From contig NZ_JHQS01000127.1 of the NCBI RefSeq assembly GCF_014843845.1, positions 1 through 64,000 on the forward strand: a DNA stretch of 64,000 nt, written 5' to 3'. Below, piece by piece: positions 1 to 8,358 of the stretch. The DNA comes from Mesorhizobium amorphae. Its GTDB lineage: Bacteria; Pseudomonadota; Alphaproteobacteria; Rhizobiales; Rhizobiaceae. The notes under the pieces were generated by a model that saw nothing but the letters and a program-made list of their open reading frames with translations, searched no databases and was not told the origin of the DNA. The first letter of the stretch is position 1. Each line of letters opens with the position of its first letter. Both the position numbers and the translations under genes were made by a program.

Positions 1-210
1 AGGGAACTAAAAAACACAAATATTTTCAATGCGTTGGCTAGGGATTCGAAAGACGCTCTCTCCGCCAACCCATCGACGTCGCATTTGCCGACGAGCGTAG
101 CCGTGAGAGGCGAGCCCTTCACCTTCTCCTTCCGGAGAACTGGGGTACCTCAGGGACTCGGATAGCTAGCGCCAAACGAAGGTCCGAACCCAAGTCCCTT
201 CGGCGTGCAC
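1..210. other. Window-edge intergenic DNA, no gene seen
   Basis: No convincing coding region. The first 40 bases are AT-rich. Bases 56-67 read CTCTCTCCGCCA, identical to the typical 3' acceptor end of rhizobial tRNA-Ser, and GATTCGAA lies just upstream at 43-50. The intervening bases do not form a T-arm stem, so this is not an intact tRNA. It could be the decayed 3' copy left by an integrated element, or chance. Confidence 0.4.
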
Positions 211-1386
211 CTAATTGCAGCAGACTTTGCGGATGTAGGTGTTGCCATTGGTCGCGTAGGAGTCACTAGGAATTGCGCCCCTCGCCTTCATCTCTGCGGC
301 TAGGCTTTTGGCCATCGCATCGTCGTATGTGTCCTTGAGCGCAATTGCGAACCATCCATTGGTGACAAGGTACGCCGAAAGCGGAATTGACGCAGATCGC
401 ACATACGATTCCGCCTCTACTAGATTGTCAAAGCTCTTTACCTGGATGTGGAGCTTTCCGAAAGTGCCACTTTCATACTGGTCAACGTGGACCCAAGTGT
501 CATGCATGTAGCCCACGTAGTTTCCCGTCTGGATACGATACCAGCGACCGGCCTTGCCTAGAATAGCAACGGCACTTCCATTCCTAAGCACCGCGACATT
601 CGCCGTCTTTCCATCCGGCAGTGCCTTGACGGGGGCAGAGCCCCTAGGATGCACGATCCGACCGGACTGAGCCTCTGGGACCGCGAGCGATGGATTCGCT
701 GCGGCGGGCGGTGTGGCCGCTAGGGATGGCTGCGACGGCGCTTGCTGAGGCGATGGCGTCGAAGACGGCTCCTGGTTTGCCAATGGCGGCGGGCTTGCCT
801 GAGGCTCCAAAGTAACGACCCTGTATTTCGTCATCTCGCTCTTGGAGAGATATCGAATGTCGTCACTGTCGTATTGCAGCGAAAGCTGTAGCAAGGCGGG
901 ATCAACGCCCATCTCGATCATGTATGTGATTATGTCGGCGGTCATCTGCTGAACACCGGAAACTGCGTCCTTGGTGTTCAAGCCAATGTCATCGCTAAAC
1001 GACGATTTATGTACACCGATGGACCCTGCTTCGGCGATGCGCATGACACCGCCCAAGAAGGCCAGCGAGCATGCCGAAGAGCACTCCACAGCTCTGAACT
1101 GGATCGTGGTGAGGCCTAGCCTGCGAATGAGCCGGCCAAGGTCCATTGCCTTCTGGATATTGCCGCCGGGCGACTGGAAGGTGACTGCGACTGAGGCGTT
1201 AGATCGCGCCAAAGCCTCGAATGTCGACAAGTCATCCTGATAGGCGAAATCACCTGAAACGACGATATAGCGGATGCCGGCATCAGTCTGTCCCGCCTGG
1301 AACTGCAAACCAGCACGAGCCGCAGGAGCTTCGAACAGCACCCACGCGATACACATAAGGACGCGGACGAAAGAGACGCGAGACAT
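211..1386 (-). CDS. Exported ClpP/S49-like protein with C-terminal SH3 domain
   Basis: A 391-residue exported protein. The chosen ATG gives a clean signal peptide ending in APAARA; the longer frame begins with TTG at 1443 and puts a hydrophilic stretch ahead of it. After the signal comes a ClpP-crotonase-type domain (about residues 25-190) with SPGGNIQKA (oxyanion-loop type), ECSSACSLAFLGG (position of the catalytic serine) and GSIGVHKSSF (histidine region). A Pro/Ala/Ser-rich linker follows, then a bacterial SH3 domain (about 265-315, ending VGYMHDTWVHV) and a SPOR-like tail ending in two cysteines. The family is known as periplasmic ClpP-like proteins of unknown substrate; SH3 domains often bind peptidoglycan. 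The gene stands alone, and its codon use is less GC-biased than most of the window, which hints at transfer. Confidence 0.75.
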   Translation of the reverse strand: MSRVSFVRVLMCIAWVLFEAPAARAGLQFQAGQTDAGIRYIVVSGDFAYQDDLSTFEALARSNASVAVTFQSPGGNIQKAMDLGRLIRRLGLTTIQFRAVECSSACSLAFLGGVMRIAEAGSIGVHKSSFSDDIGLNTKDAVSGVQQMTADIITYMIEMGVDPALLQLSLQYDSDDIRYLSKSEMTKYRVVTLEPQASPPPLANQEPSSTPSPQQAPSQPSLAATPPAAANPSLAVPEAQSGRIVHPRGSAPVKALPDGKTANVAVLRNGSAVAILGKAGRWYRIQTGNYVGYMHDTWVHVDQYESGTFGKLHIQVKSFDNLVEAESYVRSASIPLSAYLVTNGWFAIALKDTYDDAMAKSLAAEMKARGAIPSDSYATNGNTYIRKVCCN

Positions 1387-1443
1387 GGCCCAAATACAAC
1401 CCCAAGCGAAGTCTAGCGTCACTCGGCCAAATCGTCGAATCAA

Positions 1444-1711
1444 TTGTTTACGAAATTTATCAGCGCTCGGCTGTTTTGATGGCTACACTGGCAGCCGAAT
1501 GCCGATAACCTCTCGCGACGATTGCCTCATGGTGTCCTCCGCCTGATTGAGCGCACGTTGAAGCCTGCAACATCTTGACCGCGCATCAATCGAAACACCA
1601 CGAATTCTACGCCAGTTCCGACGGAGGCTCCCACGCTCCCTCCCTCGGTCGTCCTTCATTGTCCTCCTATCGATGGCGCGAATGGTCGCGTCGCAAGGGA
1701 TGGAGACGACA
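1444..1711. other. Intergenic region upstream of the DUF1127 gene
   Basis: Divergent intergenic stretch between the ClpP-like gene and the DUF1127 gene. No gene is supported. It should carry promoters for both, but I cannot place boxes confidently. A GGAG ribosome binding site at 1702-1705 decides the downstream start. Confidence 0.4.
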
Positions 1712-1948
1712 ATGACGACGATGGATCATGGACGTTACGAAACCGGCCGGAGGAAGTTCGACCTTCTCGGCTTTGCCGGCCGCGCTCTGGGCCTGGCCTA
1801 TCATGCCATGAAGATGCGCAGCGAGCGCGCCGCGCTGCATGAAATGCCGGACTATATGCTCAAGGATCTCGGCATCAGCCGCTCGGACATCGACCGTTAC
1901 ACCTCCGTGCGCTACGCCCTTCCCCATGGCGAGAGGTTCGATGCCTGA
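1712..1948 (+). CDS. DUF1127 domain small protein
   Basis: A basic protein of 78 residues. The C-terminal half carries the DUF1127 signature: a helix with R..LHEMPDYMLKDLGISRSDID, where L-DLGISR-DI is the family hallmark. DUF1127 proteins are abundant in rhizobia; some influence RNA turnover and phosphate or carbon responses, but no function can be assigned to this copy. The start at 1712 is chosen because GGAG lies 6 bases upstream; ATG at 1700 and 1673 are alternatives with poorer spacing. Monocistronic. Confidence 0.8.
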   Translation: MTTMDHGRYETGRRKFDLLGFAGRALGLAYHAMKMRSERAALHEMPDYMLKDLGISRSDIDRYTSVRYALPHGERFDA

Positions 1949-2165
1949 AGGACCCGCTCCCTCGTCTATCTCTGCCTCGATCGCCTGCGTCTGTCGGCGG
2001 CACGCCGGGCAGCACCCACTGTGCAAACAGCCGGGATTGGCTCCAACGCGGACTTGATGGTGCCGGATATTCCTTGACGATTGCGCTCATCTGCCCCGTG
2101 AGGCGGTGAACTGTATCCATCGCCTCACGGATATGACCCCTTGCCGCTGCGCAAGAACCTGTTCG

Positions 2166-2600
2166 TCAAAGCATGAATACTCCCCGCAGCCAGGCGAAGA
2201 AACCGAACTTCCCGGACACTGCCGCGCGGACGCGCGTCGCCGCCCATCGAGCCGGCATCGTCGCGCCGACATGGCAATGGCAGACGATTTCGTGCAACTG
2301 CCAATCGGTCAGTTCGAAGAAGCGCTTGGCTTCACCGTAAGTATCCTCCTTCAGGCCTTGCGCGCGAAAGATCGGATCCTCGAATGCCACGGTGATGGGT
2401 GAGCCCGCGGAACGCATTCTGTCGCGGACCTCCGCGCTTATGTATTCGGTGCCGGCAAGCGCCCCAAGGCACCGGTCGGGATTTTGCTCCAGAAGTTGCG
2501 CCCAGCGCTCGAGGCGCTGGCCTCGAGTGGCAATCAGATGCGTTGCTTCGGCGTGAACGTCGGCAACGCTTTGCAGTTCGTCAAGTGTTTGGTGTTTCAC
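2166..2600 (-). CDS. Conserved hypothetical protein
   Basis: A 144-residue soluble protein with GTG start preceded by GGAGGCGGCC. It has an N-terminal helical region (RLERWAQLLEQNP), a middle section with SPITVAFEDPIFRAQGL, and AKRFFELTDWQLHEIVCHCH, ending in a hydrophobic stretch (FGFFAWLRGVFML). It reads as a genuine protein by composition and resembles short hypothetical proteins I associate with rhizobia. No catalytic motif is evident; the CHCH pair could bind metal, but that is a guess. It has no operon partner. Confidence 0.6.
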   Translation of the reverse strand: MKHQTLDELQSVADVHAEATHLIATRGQRLERWAQLLEQNPDRCLGALAGTEYISAEVRDRMRSAGSPITVAFEDPIFRAQGLKEDTYGEAKRFFELTDWQLHEIVCHCHVGATMPARWAATRVRAAVSGKFGFFAWLRGVFML

Positions 2601-2763
2601 GGCCGCCTCCTACCAGCAGGTGATTCACCCCAACCCCAGAATGGAATTATGGCACTCCGCGAGGTCGGCAAGACCCGGCATGCGCGATGCAAAAAGGATC
2701 ATCGGATCAGGCCATGGAACCGTGCAGCCGACGCCTTCGAAACATGGCGATCGAGGGACAGAT

Positions 2764-3948
2764 TTACCCAAACCGCGCTGGCGTCCACGCCCCGCCGCCG
2801 GCGTTCGATTCAACGGCCGCCGCGACGAACTTCACGCCACGCGCACCATCGACGACATCGGGCACCTGCGCCGCCCTCGCCGCATCGACGGCGGCACCCG
2901 AACGGTGGGCGCGGATGATGTCGGCGGCATCGCGGTAGAAGTTGGCGAAGGCCTCGATGTAGCCTTCCGGGTGGGCGGCCGGCATGCGCGACACACGGCA
3001 GCTTTCCTCGGTCGAGCCATGGCCGCCGCGCACCAGCGTGCGCGTCTCTTCGCCATAGCGCGAGAAACGCAGCTCCTCCGGCCGCGTGCCCGACCATTCG
3101 AGCCCGGCCTTGTCGCCATAGATGCGCACGGAAAGATCGTTGTAATGGCCGGGCGAAGTCTGGCTGGCGAGGATCGTGCCGCGCGCGCCGCCTGTCCAGC
3201 GCACCAGCACATGCGCATTGTCGTCGAGCCGTCGCCCAGGCACGGCGGTGAACAGATCGGCCGAAACCGCCTCGGCCTCGCAGCCCGAAATGAAGCTCGC
3301 CAGGTTGAAGGCGTGCACACCAATATCGGCGAGCACCGCGGACTGCCCTGCCCGCGCTGGATCGGTGCGCCATTCGGCCTGCTTCTGGCCCTGCGCGTCG
3401 ATCGGCTGCGTCAGCCAGTCCTGGATATAGGCGCCATGCACGGAAACGATGCGTCCAAGCTCGCCCGCCGCCACCATCTCGCGCGCCTGCCTGACCATCG
3501 CGTAGCCGGTGTTGTTGAGGGTGACGACGAAGCGGCGGTTTTTCGCCCGCGCCAGCGCCACAAGCGCCTTGGCGTCGGCCAGCGTTGTCGACAGCGGCTT
3601 GTCGCAGGTGACGTCGATGCCGGCCTCGAGGAAAGCGGTCGCGATCGGCGCATGCAGATGGTTGGGCGTGACGATGACCACGGCCTCGATGCCGTCCGGC
3701 CGCGCTGCTTCCGCCTTGGCCATGGCACAATAATCGGCATAGCTCCGCTCCGGCGGGATGCCGATCTCTGCCGCGGACGCTGCTGCATTCCCGGGATCCG
3801 AGGACAGCGCGCCGGCAACCAGCGCGATCTGGTCGTCGAGGCGCATGGCGAGGCGATGCACCGCGCCGATGAAGGCATTGCGGCCGCCGCCCACCATCCC
3901 GACCCTAAGGCGTTGGCGCGTCGATCCGTCCGATGTTGCATAGACCAT
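2764..3948 (-). CDS. Gfo/Idh/MocA family oxidoreductase
   Basis: NAD(P)-dependent sugar or polyol dehydrogenase family member, 394 residues. The N-terminal Rossmann fold has VGMVGGGRNAFIG at about 16-28. The CDKP motif (family E/CKP, catalytic lysine) is at 115-118, and D208-IGVH212 supplies the catalytic Asp/His pair in the C-terminal alpha/beta domain. The ATG is preceded by GGGAGGAG. It is divergent from the rpiR-type regulator, so it probably belongs to the same regulon as the adjoining sugar island. Members oxidise sugars, inositols or sugar acids; the substrate here cannot be read from sequence. Confidence 0.88.
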   Translation of the reverse strand: MVYATSDGSTRQRLRVGMVGGGRNAFIGAVHRLAMRLDDQIALVAGALSSDPGNAAASAAEIGIPPERSYADYCAMAKAEAARPDGIEAVVIVTPNHLHAPIATAFLEAGIDVTCDKPLSTTLADAKALVALARAKNRRFVVTLNNTGYAMVRQAREMVAAGELGRIVSVHGAYIQDWLTQPIDAQGQKQAEWRTDPARAGQSAVLADIGVHAFNLASFISGCEAEAVSADLFTAVPGRRLDDNAHVLVRWTGGARGTILASQTSPGHYNDLSVRIYGDKAGLEWSGTRPEELRFSRYGEETRTLVRGGHGSTEESCRVSRMPAAHPEGYIEAFANFYRDAADIIRAHRSGAAVDAARAAQVPDVVDGARGVKFVAAAVESNAGGGAWTPARFG

Positions 3949-4069
3949 GACTTTTCAAACTCCTCCCGGATTTTCGATGGCGTGCACAGCCTGAAATGCC
4001 GCTAGCATTTTCGAACATGATTTCCAATTTCCATTTTGTAAAACGATCGTGCCGCGCTAGCGTGAAGCC

Positions 4070-4960
4070 ATGAGCGGAGCGCAAAAATCATCGGAACGGT
4101 CCAGCATTGACGAGGCCGCGACCCGTAAGCGCGGACGCTCGCTTGCCGCGCTCGGCTACACCAAGCCGCAAACCTACGAGGAATTGCGCGCCGTGCTGTC
4201 CTCCGGCACCGTGCATTTCCCGAAGCGGCTGCGCCAGGTTGCGATCTTCCTGTGGCAGCATCCGAGCGATGTCGCGTTGGGCACCATCGCGCAAGTCGCC
4301 GAGCAGGCCGGCGTGCAGCCTTCGACGCTGGTGCGCTTCGCGCAGATCTTCGGCTATGCCGGCTTTTCCGATTTCCAGGGCCTGTTCAAGGATCATATGA
4401 AAGGCTCCTGGCCGGAGCGCGCGGGCGCCGAACGTACGGCCGAGCCCAACGCCAATCTGCATTTTCTAAACGGCATGGTCGGGGCGTCGCAGGCCTCGCT
4501 CGGCCGCATCGACAATAGCTTCGACATAGAGAGCTTCGACAGGATGGTCGCGCTGCTCGCCGAGGCCGAGCTGATCTATGTCATCGGCAGCAAACGCGCC
4601 TTTCCGGTCACCACCTATCTTTCGCTTACACTCTCGCAGCAGGGCGTGCGCAACGTGCTGGTCGACAATGTCGGTTCCACCGCGCTCGATCAGGTCGGTT
4701 GCATCGGCAAGCGCGATGCGGTGCTGGCGGTGAGTTTCAGCCCTTACAATTCGATCACGCCGGATCTGGTCGCTGTTGCGCATGAGCGCAAGGCGCGCAT
4801 CGTCACCATCACCGACAGCACCTTCTCGCCGCTGGTCAAGCTGTCGGACATCTGGCTGGAAGTCGTCGAGTCAGACTTCGCCGGCTTCCGCTCGCTGGCC
4901 GCCTCGCTGGCGGTCGGCATGGCATTGGTCCACGGCGTCGTCGCGCGCCGGACAGAATGA
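4070..4960 (+). CDS. MurR/RpiR family transcriptional regulator
   Basis: A 296-residue regulator. The N-terminal RpiR helix-turn-helix (about 40-115) contains FPKRLRQVAIFLWQHPSDVA and QPSTLVRFAQIFGYAGFSDFQ. The C-terminal SIS domain (about 145-285) contains AELIYVIGSKRAFPVTTYLS and DAVLAVSFSPYNSITPDLVAVA, which normally binds a phosphorylated sugar effector. It sits between the divergent Gfo/Idh/MocA gene and the catabolic operon starting 71 bases downstream, so it is the likely local regulator. An inverted repeat just after its stop is a candidate operator. Confidence 0.9.
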   Translation: MSGAQKSSERSSIDEAATRKRGRSLAALGYTKPQTYEELRAVLSSGTVHFPKRLRQVAIFLWQHPSDVALGTIAQVAEQAGVQPSTLVRFAQIFGYAGFSDFQGLFKDHMKGSWPERAGAERTAEPNANLHFLNGMVGASQASLGRIDNSFDIESFDRMVALLAEAELIYVIGSKRAFPVTTYLSLTLSQQGVRNVLVDNVGSTALDQVGCIGKRDAVLAVSFSPYNSITPDLVAVAHERKARIVTITDSTFSPLVKLSDIWLEVVESDFAGFRSLAASLAVGMALVHGVVARRTE

Positions 4961-4962
4961 CC

Positions 4963-4993
4963 GGAACGATTGACTGAAAGGAATTGTCGTTCC
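4963..4993. promoter_or_regulatory. Candidate RpiR operator upstream of the sugar operon
   Basis: GGAACGA (4963-4969) and TCGTTCC (4987-4993) form a perfect 7-bp inverted repeat with a 17-bp gap. The right half also takes part in a shorter repeat GGAA-N6-TTCC (4980-4993). It lies between the regulator stop and the SDR start at 5032. Function as an RpiR-family site is inferred from position and symmetry only. Confidence 0.45.
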
Positions 4994-5031
4994 ATATTTG
5001 AAAAAATAGAAACCTTGTTCCGGGAGGAGGA

Positions 5032-5814
5032 ATGGAGGTTCGGCTCGACGGCAAGGTGGTGCTGGTCACAGGTGCGACGCAGGGCATCGGCCTGGCGATA
5101 TCAGAAACGCTGGCGCGTTCCGGCGCCGAAGGCCTGCTGATCACCGGCCGTGAGCCTACGCGCGGCAAGGCCGCGGCGGGATTGCTCTGCGAAATGGGCA
5201 CGCCGACGGAATTCGTCGCCGCCGATCTCGCGGACCCCGAGGCGCCGGCTCAACTGGTCGCGGCATGCCTTTCCCGCTTCGAGCGAATCGACGGGCTGGT
5301 CAACGCCGCCGGCCTCACCGACCGCGCCTCTTTCGTCGATGCCGGCCTCGACGACTGGGAAGCGCTGTTTGCCGTCAACGCCCGCGCGCCGTTCTTTCTG
5401 ATGCAGGCAGCCATCGCCGACATGATCAAGCGCGGACAGGGCGGCGCCATCGTCAACATCCTGTCGATCAACGCGCATTGCGGCTCGCCCGAGCTTGCCG
5501 TCTATTCCGCCACCAAGGGCGCGCTGGCGACGCTGACCAGGAATGCGGCCAACGCCCACCGCTTCGACTGCATCCGCGTCAACGGCATCAATGTCGGCTG
5601 GACCGACACGCCCGCCGAGCGCATCATGCAGGCGCAGACGCTCGGCCATGGTCCGGGCTGGCTCGATGCCGCCAATGCCGCGCAGCCTTTCGGCCGGCTG
5701 CTGACGCCGAACGACATCGCCAACCTCGCCGTCTTCCTGCTTTCCGATGCCGCTGGGCCGATGACCGGCGCGGTGATCGACCAGGAACAGTCGGTGATCG
5801 GGGCGAACCGGTGA
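5032..5814 (+). CDS. SDR family oxidoreductase
   Basis: A 260-residue short-chain dehydrogenase. It has the cofactor motif TGATQGIG near residue 14 (TGxxxGIG), NAAG around 88, a catalytic Ser in the ILSIN region, YSATKG (YxxxK) around 163, and a C-terminal GAVIDQEQ strand. The start has a very strong ribosome binding site (GGAGGAGG). It is the first gene of the catabolic operon, and its stop overlaps the GTG start of the next gene (GTGA). It probably oxidises a polyol or sugar, but the substrate is unknown. Confidence 0.88.
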   Translation: MEVRLDGKVVLVTGATQGIGLAISETLARSGAEGLLITGREPTRGKAAAGLLCEMGTPTEFVAADLADPEAPAQLVAACLSRFERIDGLVNAAGLTDRASFVDAGLDDWEALFAVNARAPFFLMQAAIADMIKRGQGGAIVNILSINAHCGSPELAVYSATKGALATLTRNAANAHRFDCIRVNGINVGWTDTPAERIMQAQTLGHGPGWLDAANAAQPFGRLLTPNDIANLAVFLLSDAAGPMTGAVIDQEQSVIGANR

Positions 5815-7352
5815 GCGCCGCTTCCGCATCGCCGGAAATCCTTGGCCCGGACATGCTTAGCCGGCTTCCGACCTCCGTCCAGCGGCCATCCTATAACCGT
5901 GCTGCCCTGATGCCGGGCATGGCGCATATCGGCGTCGGCGCCTTCCACCGTTGCCACCAGGCCGAATACACCGACGATCTTTTGTCCCGCCATTTCTTCC
6001 GCTGGGGCGTGGTCGGCATCAACATCCGCCCGCCTTTGCTTGCCAAAACGCTCGGCAGCCAGGGCGGCCTCTACACGCGGCTCATCCGAAAGGACGACGA
6101 GGTCGAGCCGCGCGTCATCGGCAGCATCATCCGCGTTCTCGACAGCCAGCACAGCGCCGTGCCGGCGTTGGAGGTGCTGGCCTCGGCCGACATCGAAATG
6201 GTCACCATGACGGTCACTGAGAAGGGCTATTGCCACATCCCGTCGACCGGCGTGCTCGACCTCGATCACCCTGATATCGTCCACGATCTCGCCAACCCGC
6301 ATGTACCGCGCAGCGCGCCCGGTATCCTGGCGCGGGCGCTGGAACTGCGCAGGACCTCGCATGGGCGGCCTGTGACGCTGCTCTCCTGCGACAACATCCC
6401 GGCCAATGGCGTTAGCCTCGGGAATGTCGTGCGGGCGATGGCCGAGCGGAGTGGCAACGGGCTTGCGGACTGGATCGCCGCCAATGTCGCCTTTCCTTCG
6501 GCCATGGTCGACCGCATCGCACCGGCGACCACACAGGCCGACCTTGACACCGTCGATCAGCGCTTCGGCTATCGCGATGCCGCCGTGGTCGTCGGCGAAC
6601 CGTTCCGGCAATGGGTGATCGAGCAAAAATTCGCCGGTCGCGTGCCGCGCTGGGATCTTGTCGGCGCGAGTTTCGTCGACGACGTCACGCCCTTCGAACA
6701 TCTCAAGATGCGGGTGCTGAACGGTGCGCAGACGACGCTTGCCCAGATTGGTGTGCTCTGCGGCTTCGAGCACACGTCGGATGCCATCGCCGACCCGCTG
6801 CTCTCCACCTTTGTCCGCCGCATGCTGACCGAGGAGACGCTGCCGACGCTCAAGGCAGTGCCGGGCATTTCTGCACCTGCCTATATCAAGCAAAGCCTGG
6901 CGCGCCTCACCAACACCGCGATCCGCCATCGCAACCACCAGATCGCCACCGACGGCTCGCAGAAGATCGTGCAGCGTCTGCTCAACCCGATCCGCGACCG
7001 GTTGCGGCACGGTGGGAGTATCGCGCTGCTGTCGGTCCCCGTCGCCGGCTGGATGGCCTATCTGATCAAGGCCGCCCCGCGCTTCGGCAAGTGCTGGCAG
7101 GTGTCCGACCCGTTTGCCGGTAGGATCTCGGCCGTCGCCGACCGCATCGGCGCCGACACCAAGGGGCTCGCCGACGCCATTCTTGCGATAGACGCGATTT
7201 TCGATCCGTCGCTGGCCGCCAACACTATGTTCCGCGCAAATGTCATCGCCGGCCTCGATGGTCTGCTGTCAGACAATCCGCTGGCCTTTGTCAGACATGC
7301 CTGCACTGAGCCAATAGATGCACGGTTGAAGCGACCGACACGATCTGCATAG
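5811..7352 (+). CDS. Mannitol dehydrogenase family protein
   Basis: A 513-residue long-chain polyol or hexuronate dehydrogenase. The GTG start overlaps the preceding stop by 4 bases; the frame stays open much further upstream, but that part is shadow. GVGAFHR at 41-47 is the NAD-binding motif of this family, and KMRVLNGAQTTLAQIG carries the catalytic lysine region. The C-terminal helical domain is full length. Family members include mannitol 2-dehydrogenase, arabinitol dehydrogenase and fructuronate or tagaturonate reductase; sequence reading cannot choose between them. It is co-transcribed with an SDR, an isomerase/epimerase and an ABC importer. Confidence 0.88.
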   Translation: MSAASASPEILGPDMLSRLPTSVQRPSYNRAALMPGMAHIGVGAFHRCHQAEYTDDLLSRHFFRWGVVGINIRPPLLAKTLGSQGGLYTRLIRKDDEVEPRVIGSIIRVLDSQHSAVPALEVLASADIEMVTMTVTEKGYCHIPSTGVLDLDHPDIVHDLANPHVPRSAPGILARALELRRTSHGRPVTLLSCDNIPANGVSLGNVVRAMAERSGNGLADWIAANVAFPSAMVDRIAPATTQADLDTVDQRFGYRDAAVVVGEPFRQWVIEQKFAGRVPRWDLVGASFVDDVTPFEHLKMRVLNGAQTTLAQIGVLCGFEHTSDAIADPLLSTFVRRMLTEETLPTLKAVPGISAPAYIKQSLARLTNTAIRHRNHQIATDGSQKIVQRLLNPIRDRLRHGGSIALLSVPVAGWMAYLIKAAPRFGKCWQVSDPFAGRISAVADRIGADTKGLADAILAIDAIFDPSLAANTMFRANVIAGLDGLLSDNPLAFVRHACTEPIDARLKRPTRSA

Positions 7353-7391
7353 TAACGCTATGTCGTGAGGTTCACGACCAGGGGAAGCATC

Positions 7392-8306
7392 ATGAAGCTT
7401 GGACTGCTCACAGCACCATTTCCGGATACTCCACTCGCCGAAGTCACCGACTGGGCAAGCTCGGCCGGCTTCGAGGCGCTGGAGATTGCCTGCTGGCCGA
7501 AATCCTCGGGCGACAGTCGCCGCTATGCCGGCACCAGCCATGTCGACGCCGCCGCGACCTCGGCCTCGCAAGCCAAGGAGATCGCCGCCGCGCTCGCCGA
7601 GAAAAAACTGTCTATCTCGGCGCTCGGCTACTATCCCAACCCGTTGCACCCCGATGCGGCGCACCGCGAGGCTGTGATCGATCATCTGAAGAAGGTGATC
7701 GTGCTGGCCGGGCGGATGGGCGTTTCGCTGGTCAACACCTTCTGCGGCGGTGATGCCTCCAAGCCCGTCGACGTCAATTGGGAAGCGGCGCTCAAGGTCT
7801 GGCCCGACATCATCGCCCATGCGCGCGACCACGGTGTCAGGCTCGCCTTCGAGAACTGCCCGATGATCTTCAGCTACGACGAATGGCCGGGCGGCCACAA
7901 CATCGCCTATTCGCCGCAGGTCTGGCGCCGCATCCTCGAAGCCTTCGGCGGCGATATCGGCATGAACTTCGACCCGTCGCACCTGGTCTGGCAGATGATC
8001 GACCAGGGGCGTTTCATCCGGGAGTTCGGCCCCTACATGCTGCATGTCCATGCGAAGGACCTGATGATCGATCATGATGGACTCTATGAGCGCGGAGTCC
8101 TCTCGGCCGGCATAGGCTGGCAGGTGCCGCGCATGCCGGGGCTCGGCGATGTCGACTGGAAGGTGATCTTTTCCGGCCTCTACCGCGCCGGCTACGACGG
8201 ACCCGTCATCATCGAGCACGAGGACCGGCGGTTCGAGGGCAGCGACGACAAGGTCAAGCGGGGCTTCCTGCTTGCGCGCGACGTGCTGCGCCCCTTCGTG
8301 AAGTGA
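7392..8306 (+). CDS. Sugar phosphate isomerase/epimerase (xylose isomerase-like TIM barrel)
   Basis: A 304-residue AP_endonuc_2/IolE-type TIM barrel. It starts MKLGLLTAPFP; the GGGGAAG site just before 7392 decides the start. Metal-ligand motifs are visible: LAFENCP (Glu on a strand), MNFDPSHLVWQ (Asp-x-x-His), MLHVHAKDL (His) and VIIEHEDRRF near the end. This pattern is typical of sugar or keto-sugar epimerases such as IolE, IolI and tagatose 3-epimerase. It follows the dehydrogenase by 40 bases in the same operon, so it probably interconverts the keto-sugar product of the polyol dehydrogenases. Confidence 0.85.
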   Translation: MKLGLLTAPFPDTPLAEVTDWASSAGFEALEIACWPKSSGDSRRYAGTSHVDAAATSASQAKEIAAALAEKKLSISALGYYPNPLHPDAAHREAVIDHLKKVIVLAGRMGVSLVNTFCGGDASKPVDVNWEAALKVWPDIIAHARDHGVRLAFENCPMIFSYDEWPGGHNIAYSPQVWRRILEAFGGDIGMNFDPSHLVWQMIDQGRFIREFGPYMLHVHAKDLMIDHDGLYERGVLSAGIGWQVPRMPGLGDVDWKVIFSGLYRAGYDGPVIIEHEDRRFEGSDDKVKRGFLLARDVLRPFVK

Positions 8307-8358
8307 GGGACAAACGGCTTTAAGACTGAACCAAAAATCAATGTGGAGGAGTACTGAA

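Noticed and set aside
2620..4005. Plus-strand frame of 461 codons opposite the Gfo/Idh/MocA gene
   Set aside because: Arg/His-rich shadow; the minus strand has cofactor and catalytic motifs.
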